From Bacteroidales bacterium (lineage in GTDB: Bacteria > Bacteroidota > Bacteroidia > Bacteroidales > Muribaculaceae): a DNA stretch of 64,000 bases. Shown in pieces: positions 1 through 8,688 of the stretch. Made by a program: the position numbers and the translations under genes. The first letter of the stretch is position 1; every line of letters starts with the position of its first letter. The notes below the pieces were generated by a model that was given only the letters and a program-made list of their open reading frames with translations, did not search any database and was not told the DNA's origin. The stretch spans positions 372,001 through 436,000 of the forward strand of contig CP091725.1 in the NCBI GenBank assembly GCA_022009815.1, given 5' to 3'.

Positions 1-241
1 TGGGCACCATATCCATGTGTCCCTGAAGCACCACTGTCGGAGCGCCTTCTTTACCCGCCGTTGCCGGCACACGCATAGCCACGTTGCCGATTGGGTCGGT
101 CTTGGCTTCGATGTTGTGTCGTTTAGCAAATTCAAGAAGGAATTCGCGGATTTTGCCCTCCTTTTTTGATGGGCGCGGAACCTTAGTGATTTCGTCGAAG
201 ATGCCAAAAACTAATTTTGGCTCGAGGTCAGTAATGGTCAT
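1..241 (-). CDS. pepD: Aminoacyl-histidine dipeptidase (PepD), N-terminal part
   Basis: Partial: the gene runs off the left edge of the window, so only about 80 N-terminal residues are seen. The product would be a cytosolic M20-family zinc dipeptidase that cleaves dipeptides such as Xaa-His. The translation from the ATG at 239-241 reads as the typical start of this family (a 'GIFDEITKVPRPSKKE' segment) and ends in the metal-binding motif GHMDMV, whose His is a zinc ligand in M20 peptidases. Family assignment is by recognition of these motifs. It is divergent from the genes that begin at 393. Confidence 0.85.
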   Translation of the reverse strand, partial: MTITDLEPKLVFGIFDEITKVPRPSKKEGKIREFLLEFAKRHNIEAKTDPIGNVAMRVPATAGKEGAPTVVLQGHMDMVP

Positions 242-366
242 AGTTGTTTATAATTTAAAATTAAACGCTCTTATTTTTTTGAAATATTGTTAAATATCTT
301 TTTTTCGCCCTCTAAGGTATAAAAAAATAAATTGAGAGAGACGCAAAAATTTAACCTCCTTTTCAT

Positions 367-374
367 ATATTTGC
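367..374 (+). promoter_or_regulatory. Probable Bacteroidota -7 promoter element
   Basis: TATATTTG fits the Bacteroidota -7 consensus TAnnTTTG and lies 18 bases before the start of the small membrane protein gene. The matching -33 element is not obvious (an AT-rich stretch), so support is moderate. Confidence 0.4.
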
Positions 375-392
375 ACCTAAATTTATGATGGA

Positions 393-569
393 ATGGCAAC
401 AATATTGCTTTCAATTTGCGTTATTGCGCTGTGTATTATCCTTTTGGGCGTGAAAGTGCTTTTCGTGAAAAATGGAAAGTTCCCATCAGGCCATATCCAC
501 GACAATCCGGCGATGAGAAAGCACAATATTGAATGTGCGCGTCATGAAGAAATGAAAAACTTAAATTAA
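393..569 (+). CDS. Small conserved membrane protein (58 aa)
   Basis: A 58-residue protein with one N-terminal membrane segment (about residues 3-25, rich in I, L, V) followed by a basic, soluble tail of the type 'FVKNGKFPSGHIHDNPAMRK'. Short proteins with this layout (single helix, then K-V-L-F-V-K-x-G-K-F-P) are common and conserved in Bacteroidales but have no assigned function, to my knowledge. It sits 17 bases upstream of the OmpH-like gene on the same strand and is probably cotranscribed with it. The start was chosen because it is the ATG that opens directly into the hydrophobic helix. Confidence 0.7.
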   Translation: MATILLSICVIALCIILLGVKVLFVKNGKFPSGHIHDNPAMRKHNIECARHEEMKNLN

Positions 570-586
570 AAAATATATAAACCAAA

Positions 587-1192
587 ATGAAAATTACCCG
601 CGTGATTAATGTTGCTGCGTTGATGCTCGGAGTGTTGTTGCTCTGCCAATGCACTAAGGAGGAGAAATCCGCCGTACAACCTCAGGCAAACGTCCCGGCA
701 ACAGTGAAAATGGCATATATCGACAGCGACTCTCTCGCCGCCAAATACAACTTTGCCAAAGACATTTTTGAAGCAAACCAACGCGCACAGAACAAGTTGG
801 AGAACGTGCGCCAGCAAAAGGCCGCCGAACTGCAACGCTTCCAATCGGAAATCGAGCAGAAGGGACGCAACAACGGCTACCTCACAGAAGAAAGCTACAA
901 GGCCGACATGCAGAAATACCAGCAGATGGGCTACGATGCCGAACGCCATATGAACGACCTTCAGAACAAGTTTGTCAACGAAAACAACCTCAGCCTGAAG
1001 CAGCTAAACGACTCTATCGACAAGTGCATCAGCGAATATGCAAAAAAGAACGGTATCTCTGTGGTGCTCGACAAGAAAGCCACATACTATGTCAACGGAA
1101 TCCCCAACATCACCAACGACATTGTAAAGATTCTCAACGAGCGTTACAACAAAGTAGAGAAAAATAACAGCGAAGCGATTCGCAACCAATAG
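587..1192 (+). CDS. OmpH/Skp-family periplasmic chaperone-like lipoprotein
   Basis: 201 residues with a lipoprotein signal peptide ending in the lipobox-like LLLCQC (Cys at about 22), then a segment 'MAYIDSDSLAAKYNFAKD' typical of the OmpH/Skp family and a long, highly charged, Q/K/E-rich region (about residues 55-150) expected to form the coiled-coil arms that cradle unfolded outer membrane proteins. The C-terminal 'KKNGISVVLDKKATYYVNG' segment matches the conserved OmpH end. Bacteroidales often carry several OmpH paralogues; this lipid-anchored form would act at the periplasmic side of a membrane. Exact clients are not known. Confidence 0.85.
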   Translation: MKITRVINVAALMLGVLLLCQCTKEEKSAVQPQANVPATVKMAYIDSDSLAAKYNFAKDIFEANQRAQNKLENVRQQKAAELQRFQSEIEQKGRNNGYLTEESYKADMQKYQQMGYDAERHMNDLQNKFVNENNLSLKQLNDSIDKCISEYAKKNGISVVLDKKATYYVNGIPNITNDIVKILNERYNKVEKNNSEAIRNQ

Positions 1193-1259
1193 GTTTTTTT
1201 AGGGAGTGTCAGGGGAGCGCGACTTGCGGCTCCCCTGTTTTTACCTTTACGATACTGAT

Positions 1260-2487
1260 ATGATTGACGAGAAAACAATAACAGAAGACATCGGCGAGCG
1301 CGCTGTGCTCGTCGGACTCATCACACCAACCCAGAACGAGGCAAAAGCCAACGAATATCTGGCAGAGCTCGCCTTTCTCGCCGAGACGGCTGGCGCGAAG
1401 TCGGAGAAGAGGTTTCTGCAGCGCGTCGACAACCCCAACCCACGCACATTCGTGGGCAAGGGAAAACTGGAGGAAATCAGACAATACATCGAGGACAACG
1501 CCATCGACCTCGCCATCTTCGACGACGACCTGACATCAAAGCAGGTGCAAAACATCGAGAATGAGCTGAAGGTGAAAATCCTCGACCGCACAAACCTGAT
1601 TCTCGACATCTTCGCAAAGCGCGCGCAGACTGCCACCGCACGCACTCAGGTGGAACTGGCGCAATACCAATATCTGCTGCCGCGGCTCACGCGAATGTGG
1701 ACACACCTCGAACGCCAACGGGGCGGTATCGGCATGCGCGGTCCGGGCGAGACTCAGATAGAGACCGACCGACGGATCATCCTCGACAAATATCGCGTCT
1801 GAAAGTGGAACTCAAAAACATCGACCGGCAGAAATCGATACAGCGTAAAAACCGTGGCAAGCTGACGCGCATCGCGCTCGTGGGCTACACCAACGTGGGC
1901 AAGTCAACGCTTATGAACCTGCTCAGCAAGTCGGACGTATTTGCCGAGAACAAGCTGTTTGCCACGCTCGACACCACGGTGCGCAAGGTGATAATCGACA
2001 ACCTTCCGTTTCTGCTCACCGACACTATCGGATTCATCCGCAAACTGCCAACCCACCTTGTCGACTCCTTCAAATCGACGCTCGACGAGGTGCGCGACGC
2101 CGACATACTCGTGCACGTGGTCGACATATCCCACCCTCAGTTTGAGGAGCAGATCGAAGTGGTCAACCGCACCCTGCAGGAGGTATGTGAGTCGAAAGAC
2201 AAGCCGATAATTCTGGTGTTCAACAAGGTGGACGCCTTCACCTACGTCAAGAAGGACGACGACGACCTGACCCCACGCTTGCGTGAGAATATTCCGCTGG
2301 AAGAGCTTAAACAAACGTGGATGGCAAAGATGAACGACAACTGCATATTCATCTCCGCACGCGAACGAATAAACATCGACGAACTGAAGTCGCGCCTATA
2401 CGAAATGGCAAGGAAATCCACATGAAGCGTTTCCCATACAACGACTTCCTGTTTCAGAAATACGATGAAGAGGACCTGATGCAATGA
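1260..2487 (+). CDS. hflX: Ribosome-associated GTPase HflX (two frameshifts)
   Basis: HflX is a GTPase that splits stalled or stressed ribosomes. Seen: the N-terminal HflX domain with a GKGKLEE segment, the coiled linker and GMRGPGETQIETDRR motif, then the G domain with GYTNVGKST (P loop), DTIGF and NKVD. The reading frame is broken twice. At 1788-1790 an A appears missing in the AAA before TATCGCG. At 2414-2416 an A is missing in AGGAAATCC. Restoring both gives one protein that ends in an 'ITRFPYN'-like tail (here HMKRFPYNDFLF) and stops at 2487, overlapping the next start by ATGA. The start at 1260 follows a gene-free gap after the OmpH gene. Most likely an intact gene with sequencing indels. 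Confidence 0.85.
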
Positions 2488-3269
2488 CGACAAAAGCCTT
2501 GTTTTTCGACATCGACGGCACACTCGTGAGTTTCAACACCCACGAGATTCCGGCATCGACAGTCGATGCCCTCGAGCAAGCCAAAGCCAACGGCTTGAAA
2601 GTGTTTATCGCCACCGGGCGTCCGCGCCAACTTATAAACAACCTGTCGGCAATCAGCCATCTAATCAACGGCTATGTGACGACAAACGGCGCATACTGCT
2701 ATGCCGGCGACAACAACATCGTTTGCAATCCCCTCCCGGAGGCCGACGCCCTGTCGATCAAGGCGGAAGCAGACCGCATGGGTGCGATGTCGCTTGTGGT
2801 AGGCATTGACGGAATACTGCTGTGCAACCCCGACATTCCTCTTGTCGACGGACTGCAGAAACTGCTCAACGTTCCGTCGATTCCCGTGGGCAACGACATC
2901 ACGCCGCTGCTGCGGCACGGCATAGTGCAGATGACCGTGTTTGTCTCCGCAAGCCAAGAGCCCCAGCTGCTCGCCGGCGCACCGTCGAGCCACGGCTCCC
3001 GCTGGTATCCGACTTTCACCGACATCACATCGTGCAAAGCCGACAAAGCAAGCGGAATAGCAGCCATGGCAGCCCATTTCGGCATCGCCATCAGCGAGAC
3101 GATGGCATTCGGCGACGGCGGCAACGACACCCCTATGCTGCGCCATGCCGGCATCGGAGTGGCTATGGGCAACGCCCTCCCCGAAGTGCAGGCTGCAGCC
3201 GATTTTGTCACCACCGCAGTCGACAGCGACGGCATCGCCCACGCCCTGCGTCATTTCGGATTGATTTAG
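2484..3269 (+). CDS. Cof-type HAD hydrolase (sugar or nucleotide phosphatase-like)
   Basis: 261 residues with all HAD superfamily motifs: FFDIDGTL at residues 7-14 (nucleophile Asp and acid/base Asp), an ATGRP motif II, a conserved Lys in the C-terminal half (CKADKASG) and GDGGND motif IV. The cap is of the C2B type typical for Cof-type phosphatases acting on small phosphorylated metabolites; the substrate cannot be read from sequence. The start codon overlaps the restored hflX stop by ATGA, implying translational coupling. Confidence 0.85.
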   Translation: MTTKALFFDIDGTLVSFNTHEIPASTVDALEQAKANGLKVFIATGRPRQLINNLSAISHLINGYVTTNGAYCYAGDNNIVCNPLPEADALSIKAEADRMGAMSLVVGIDGILLCNPDIPLVDGLQKLLNVPSIPVGNDITPLLRHGIVQMTVFVSASQEPQLLAGAPSSHGSRWYPTFTDITSCKADKASGIAAMAAHFGIAISETMAFGDGGNDTPMLRHAGIGVAMGNALPEVQAAADFVTTAVDSDGIAHALRHFGLI

Positions 3270-3291
3270 CTAAAAAAATACAGCAAAGTTA

Positions 3292-3321
3292 TTGTAGTAT
3301 AGAAATTTATGCGTACCTTTG
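3292..3321 (+). promoter_or_regulatory. Promoter of rpsA
   Basis: TTG at 3292-3294, 19 bases, then TACCTTTG at 3314-3321: a clean match to the Bacteroidota sigma-ABfr consensus. It lies about 70 bases before the rpsA start, leaving an AT-rich leader. Confidence 0.75.
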
Positions 3322-3389
3322 CAGCCGACTATTATTAACATAATGTCTAACTTACTAAATTAACTTATTTTATTAACAATTATTTTTAA

Positions 3390-5173
3390 ATGAGCGAATT
3401 AACAAATTCTCCTATTGCAGATTTCGATTGGGATTCGTACGAACACGGCCAGGTCGAGACAGGCAAAACTCGCGAAGAGTTGATGAAAACCTACGATGAG
3501 TCCTTGAACACAGTAAAAGACAAGGAAGTTATCGAAGGTACAGTTATTGCGTTGAACAAACGCGAGGCTGTTGTAAACATCGGCTACAAATCAGATGGTA
3601 TCATCCCTATGAGCGAATTCCGCTACAACCCTGATTTGAAAGTTGGTGACACGGTTGAAGTATTCATCGAAAACCAGGAAGACAAAAAGGGTCAGTTGAT
3701 CCTCTCTCACAAGAAAGCACGCGCTGCACGCAGCTGGGACCGCGTCAACGAAGCTCTCGAGAACAACGAAATCATCAAGGGTTACATCAAGTGCCGCACA
3801 AAGGGTGGTATGATCGTAGACGTATTCGGAATCGAGGCATTCTTGCCAGGTTCTCAGATCGACGTCAAGCCAATCCGCGACTACGATGTATTCGTTGGTA
3901 AGACTATGGAATTCAAGGTTGTTAAAATCAACCAAGAGTTCAAAAACGTTGTCGTGTCTCACAAAGCCCTCATCGAGGCAGAGCTCGAGCAACAGAAGAA
4001 AGAAATCATCGCCAAATTGGAAAAAGGTCAAGTATTGGAAGGAACTGTCAAGAACATCACTTCTTACGGTGTATTCATCGACCTTGGCGGCGTAGACGGC
4101 TTGATCCACATCACAGACCTTTCTTGGGGTCGCGTAAACGACCCGAACGAGGTTGTGAAATTGGACGAGAAGCTCAACGTTGTTATCCTCGACTTCGACG
4201 ACGAGAAGAAGCGTATCGCCCTCGGCTTGAAGCAACTCCAGCCACATCCATGGGACGCTTTGGATCCAAACTTGAAGGTTGGCGACAAGGTGAAAGGCAA
4301 AGTTGTCGTTATGGCAGACTACGGTGCGTTTGTTGAAATCGCTCCGGGCGTAGAAGGCCTTATCCACGTTTCTGAAATGTCTTGGTCACAGCACTTGCGT
4401 TCGGCTCAGGACTTCATGAAGGTGGGCGACGAGGTAGAGGCAGTAGTTCTTACACTCGACCGCAAGAGCGCAAAATGTCGCTCGGCATCAAGCAGCTCAA
4501 GGCTGACCCATGGGCAAACATCGAGGAGAAATATCCTGTTGGCTCTAAGCACACTGCAAAAGTGCGCAACTTCACTAACTTCGGCGTATTCGTTGAGTTG
4601 GAAGAGGGTGTTGACGGCTTGATCCACATCTCTGACCTTTCTTGGACTAAGAAAATCAAACACCCGAGCGAGTTCACTCAGATCGGTGCCGACATCGACG
4701 TTCAAGTTCTCGAAATTGACAAGGACAACCGCCGCTTGAGCCTCGGCCACAAGCAGCTCGAAGAGAATCCTTGGGACGTATTCGAAACTATCTTCACTGT
4801 AGGCAGCATCCACGAGGGTACTATCGTTGAAATGCTCGAAAAGGGTGCGGTTATCGCATTGCCTTACGGCGTTGAAGGATTCGCTACTCCTAAGCACCTC
4901 GTTAAGGAAGACGGAACTCAGGCTCAGGTTGACGAGAAGCTGAACTTCAAGGTTATCGAATTCAACAAGGACTCTAAGCGCATCATCCTCTCTCACAGCC
5001 GCATCTTCGAAGATGAAGCTCGTGCAGAAAAGGCTGAGGCTAAGAAAGCAGCTAAGAAAGCAAAAGTTGCAGAAGAGGCTCCTGTAATGAGCACTCCTAT
5101 CGAGAAAACTACTCTCGGCGACATCTCTGCTCTCGCAGCCCTCAAGGAAAAACTCGCTAAGGAAGGCAAGTAA
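3390..5173 (+). CDS. rpsA: 30S ribosomal protein S1 (one frameshift)
   Basis: About 594 residues, the usual length for Bacteroidota S1, with six consecutive S1 (OB-fold) RNA-binding repeats; the later ones show the typical G-V-F-V-x-L-x-x-G-V-D-G-L-I-H-x-S-D-L-S-W pattern. S1 brings mRNA to the 30S subunit. The frame breaks near 4463: the DNA reads CGCAAGAGCGC where CGCGAAGAGCGC would continue 'LDREERKMSLGIKQL'. One missing base explains it. As rpsA is essential, an assembly error is the likely cause. The C-terminus is Lys/Ala/Glu rich. Confidence 0.92.
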
Positions 5174-5205
5174 TCCTCGAGAATTCAATCAAACATAATA
5201 AAAGA

Positions 5206-5235
5206 AAGCCGCATCCTCAGGGTGCGGCTTTTTTA
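5206..5235 (+). terminator. Rho-independent terminator after rpsA
   Basis: Hairpin AGCCGCA-TCCTCAGGG-TGCGGCT followed by a run of T, 35 bases after the rpsA stop. Confidence 0.85.
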
Positions 5236-5318
5236 TGCTTATTTAGACGCCTGCATTCACACTCCGCGGCAGGCATTACCTTTTTATTTTGAAACAATTT
5301 CCTTCCTTACAACTTTTC

Positions 5319-6157
5319 CTAAATGGAGCACGGCAATCCACAGGCATAGTTTCCCCGTTGGAGAGAAGCATACGTTGTCTGATTCATCAAATCAAAGCGG
5401 ACGACATTACCAAACTTGTCAGTTTCCGCCTCAAATGTTATGTCGACAACTTCCACCAATGCCGTGTCACGCTTTTTATTGTAGCCGACTGCAAGATTCA
5501 GATAACACCAGTTCTTAGGGATCAATGGACAGACTCCATTGTTGTAGATGTTCAGATCGTCTTCACATTGATATTTCGACAGCTCCTCATCAGAAATCGC
5601 GTCACTGAACATCACGCTGCCGTCATCTTCCGTCTTGACATACTTTTTGTAAGTAGAATATTTTACCTCTCTATATTCTTCCGTTTTTGTACCTGCGATT
5701 ATCTGGTCAAAGTACACTTGTTTAATCACAAGATACAGAGTGTTGCTATTGTCTGGTTCTGGCAATTCACACCCTTTCTTGACACATTTCTCTTCCTCCA
5801 CATCCGACTCTTCATCTTCAAGACTGCTTTCAAACGGCAGAACGGCAACAACTTCCTCCGGCAACAGTTTCAAAAGAGAATCGGGCAAGAATTCCTCCAA
5901 CTCAACCTCATCGTCACCATAAAGCGCATCTTTCCGTTTGCCCAACTTTGAGATAGCATTTTCGTACACTGACGACGTAATTCGGTCATATATTTTGCTC
6001 GGGACACAAACAAGCTCACCTGTCTGATATTCAGCATCGCTCAATATGTATTTTGCAATTTCCGGAATTTGTCTGTCTGTAATTTAACCGATGCAACATC
6101 TTGCAAAATCACATTGCCATCACGTCTAACACAGTATCCTACTTCTATATTCTTCAT
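5319..6157 (-). CDS. ASCH-domain-like protein (one frameshift)
   Basis: Reading from the ATG at 6155-6157 gives 'MKNIEVGYCVRRDGNVIL' and stops early; a one-base loss near 6083 (in CAGACAGACAAATTCC) joins it to the 241-residue downstream frame that ends at 5319. The C-terminal half contains 'IKQVYFDQIIAGTKTEEYRE', which resembles the ASCH fold signature G-x-K-x-x-E-x-R, followed by a Tyr-rich strand and 'ALVEVVDITFE'. ASCH proteins bind or process RNA or modified nucleotides. The middle is very acidic (EDEESDVEEE). No close family recognised; often such genes are on mobile DNA. A -7 element (TATCTTTG) lies upstream at 6198-6205. Confidence 0.55.
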
Positions 6158-6197
6158 AACATTAGAATTTTTATTGTTTATACCTTTTGCAAAGATA

Positions 6198-6205
6198 GTG
6201 CAAAA
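6198..6205 (-). promoter_or_regulatory. -7 promoter element of the ASCH-like gene
   Basis: On the minus strand TGCACTATCTTTGC contains TATCTTTG, and the same TGCACTATCTTTG block occurs in the promoter repeats upstream of mfd (51373-51460). It lies about 40 bases before the start codon. Confidence 0.5.
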
Positions 6206-6231
6206 ACTATCCCACAATCATCCACAATTGT

Positions 6232-6771
6232 CTATTTCTGTTCTTTCGGCTTACGGTCAAAGTATGGACTTTTCGACGAGGCACTGAGTGCGATGGCTAT
6301 GGTCTGCGAGCATCCAGGAAGCCACGGCAACGTTTCCGACGCCCAACCAGCAGAAAACAGCACACGGGTGTCAATCCGGAGATCGGCGGCAACAGAGCAG
6401 GCAGAGCCTATGGCAATGCCCACATCGATGGAATTGAGGGCACACGGATTCTGCGCTGGATTCTGCCCACAGGCTGAATAACCGCAATAACCGCAATTAA
6501 GACCCTGCGTGTGACGGCGCGTGCCAATGAGTATCACTGCCTCGCCCTGAAGAATATTGTCTGCGTCGCGAAGCAGGAATTTGAAGCCAGTCTCCTCGCT
6601 GCGTCGGCGCATAGCCTCCGCCAGTTTCTCCAAATCCTCGCGCTCCTCTACAAGTGCTATCTCAATGATGTCCACACCCTTTGCCTTGGGAGCGGTGCGG
6701 GCAGCCGTCATCATACGGTGTGCCGCCTCAACCACCGACTGGTGGCGTAAATCGCGTTCGTTGATAATCAT
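6232..6771 (-). CDS. DUF2148 ferredoxin-domain protein
   Basis: 179 residues starting at the ATG 6769-6771 with 'MIINERDLRHQSVVEAAHRM', the typical start of DUF2148 proteins, and carrying a Cys-rich segment 'LNCGYCGYSACGQNP' plus a later Cys (NPCAL) and a 'VGIAIGSACSVAADL' stretch. The family is thought to bind an iron-sulfur cluster; its reaction is unknown. In the DNA as given it is fused in frame to the upstream acyltransferase, but the start ATG overlaps a TGA in another frame (ATGA), so two coupled genes are the simpler reading. Shares an operon with a flavodoxin-ferredoxin protein, suggesting a redox context. Confidence 0.8.
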   Translation of the reverse strand: MIINERDLRHQSVVEAAHRMMTAARTAPKAKGVDIIEIALVEEREDLEKLAEAMRRRSEETGFKFLLRDADNILQGEAVILIGTRRHTQGLNCGYCGYSACGQNPAQNPCALNSIDVGIAIGSACSVAADLRIDTRVLFSAGWASETLPWLPGCSQTIAIALSASSKSPYFDRKPKEQK

Positions 6772-7845
6772 ATTGCGTTGTTTGGGCTTAATTTTTGCAA
6801 AAAGTGTGTCAATACGGTCGTTCACACGCAGCAGGCGGAACAGACGGTCGCGCACGGAATCGATGGCTATACAGGCAAAGAAAATGCCCACCGTCGACGC
6901 CACAAGCATAGGCACAAACGCCCATGAGTGAAGCCATGAATGCACATCGAGCCAGTTGTGCCACAACAGGCGGCGCACGTAGATGTTGTCGTGGATAAGA
7001 TACACGCCAAACGTCAACGGCGCTATGCGCACCAGGAAGCGCACCAGCCACGTGTCGGGCGCCTTATAGCGCGCTGTCCAGAGAAACAGCATAAGTGCAG
7101 CGATGAAAAGAATGCCGTTGTTGTCGTGATAGTCAGCCATCATCGGCGACGACCACACCCCGTAGTGCACGAACGTTTTCACAAGGAATATCGCAGCCAG
7201 CACTATCGCCACAAGGAAATACAGTTTGCCGAAATGGTTTACGCCTTCGTGGTTGAAATGCAGTCTGATGTAGCCACCCACATAAAACAGGAATACGAAC
7301 CACAGCAGCGAATTGTTGCCGCTCATCTGGTCGCCGAGAAGGAAATCGAAATTGATTACCGCCATCACTCCGAGCATCACGAGATATTGCCGGCGCGTCA
7401 ACGCCTGCGCAACGATGGCGAGGAACGGAGACAATGCCACAAGCGCCACATAGCGGGTGGCAAACCAATAGCGGTTGAAATATATCGGCATAAGCGACTT
7501 CCCGAAATCGTCCCATCCAAGACGTAGATTTGAGCAAAGCAGGAAGACGAAGAACAACAGCACCGAATAAAAGACTATCGGCGCCCACGTCTTCGGTATC
7601 TTTTCCCACTTTGGAGATGTCTGATGTATGATGAAATAACCCGTTATCAGGATATAGCAATTGGTCGACACTTTCGCAAGGCAACCTATCATCTCCATCG
7701 AGCAAAGGTTGAAAAGCGACGGGAGGTCGGAAGTGATGCCGTCGGGCTTCTGCCCCACTCCGTGCATCAGAAAATGCCACACGACGATAAGAAACATCGC
7801 CACCACCCTCAATATCTCAAAACTCGGATTCCGTTTTTTTGCCAT
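6768..7845 (-). CDS. Membrane acyltransferase (acyltransferase 3 family)
   Basis: About 350 residues with roughly ten membrane helices and the early motif 'FEILRVVAMFLIVVWHFLMHG', the signature of acyltransferase-3 proteins that O-acetylate extracellular polysaccharides (the WH is the conserved active-site His region). In the raw sequence the frame continues into the DUF2148 gene through the T5 run at 6792-6796. Removing one base there gives a stop at 6768-6770 overlapping the next ATG. Begins 10 bases after the EFR1 gene stop, same strand, so likely one operon. The acceptor glycan is unknown. Confidence 0.75.
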
Positions 7846-7854
7846 TATTTATTT

Positions 7855-8620
7855 TTATCTTTTTCGTTCATTAGGATTCACATATTGCCCATGCCGCACA
7901 GTGTGTCTGCCATACTGGATGGCAAATCCCGGGCAATGGTGCAAACAGCGCAGACACAATGAGCATTGCGACTTGACCCACACCGGCTTGCCGTCGCGCA
8001 TCTCTATCGCCGACGACGGGCATCGGTCGGCACAAAGTCCGCAACCGGCACAACGGTCTGCCATCAAATGGAAATGCCGCGTCTGCCGCTGGCTCCCGTA
8101 GGTGGCATGATAAACACCAGCAATCACATGCGGTATTCTCATCCCCTCTGCGTTTCCGCCCCTGCAGGCCACAATTCTGCCTATCGCTGCGTCTATCTCC
8201 TTTTCGGCCGACGCCTCGCGACGGCGGCACTTCTCCTTGTCGGTCAGATTGAACAAAGGGGTCCACGTGTCCACCATACGCACAGACAGACCGGCATCGA
8301 CAGCCACACCTTTCCAGCAACGCTTTGCGTGCCATCCAACCGGCCTGTCCGGTCGACGTGCCGTAGGTGGCGACGGTATAGACAAAGCAACGCCCCGCAT
8401 CCGCAAGTGTCAACGCTTCTAAAAACTCCGCCACAATCGCCGGCAAGCCCCAGAAATGCACTGGAAACACAAAGCCCACACGACGCTCCTTAGAGGCGTC
8501 GAAATCAAAACGGCGGTGTGCCACACATTCTGCAATCGAAGACACCCCGTCGCCTGTCGCAGCAGCTATGCGGCGCGCCACATACTCGCTGTTGCCAGTT
8601 CCTGAGAAATAGAATATCAT
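7855..8620 (-). CDS. EFR1-family flavodoxin-ferredoxin protein (one frameshift)
   Basis: N-terminal flavodoxin-like domain beginning 'MIFYFSGTGNSEYVAR' (FMN phosphate loop SGTGNS) and a C-terminal pair of 4Fe-4S motifs: CAGCGLCADRCPSSAI and CSLCLRCLHHCPGFAI. This order is diagnostic for EFR1 family ferrodoxins, of unknown physiological partner. The frame is broken at the T3 run 8311-8313 (minus strand CTGGAAAGGTGTGGC); adding two A gives 'LLEKGVAVDAGL'. Divergent from copA, sharing a 68-bp intergenic region. Confidence 0.8.
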
Positions 8621-8638
8621 TAATCTACGCCTATTTTT

Positions 8639-8670
8639 TTTGCAAATATACGCATAAAGACGTAACTTTA
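8639..8670 (+). promoter_or_regulatory. Likely copA promoter
   Basis: TTTG at 8639-8642, 20 bases, TAACTTTA at 8663-8670, close to the consensus except for the last base. About 19 bases before the copA start. Confidence 0.5.
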
Positions 8671-8688
8671 CACTAAAGATTTTGCATT

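Noticed and set aside
4455..4500. Programmed frameshift in rpsA
   Set aside because: No slippery heptamer or stimulatory structure seen, and similar breaks hit many unrelated genes, so errors are the simpler cause.
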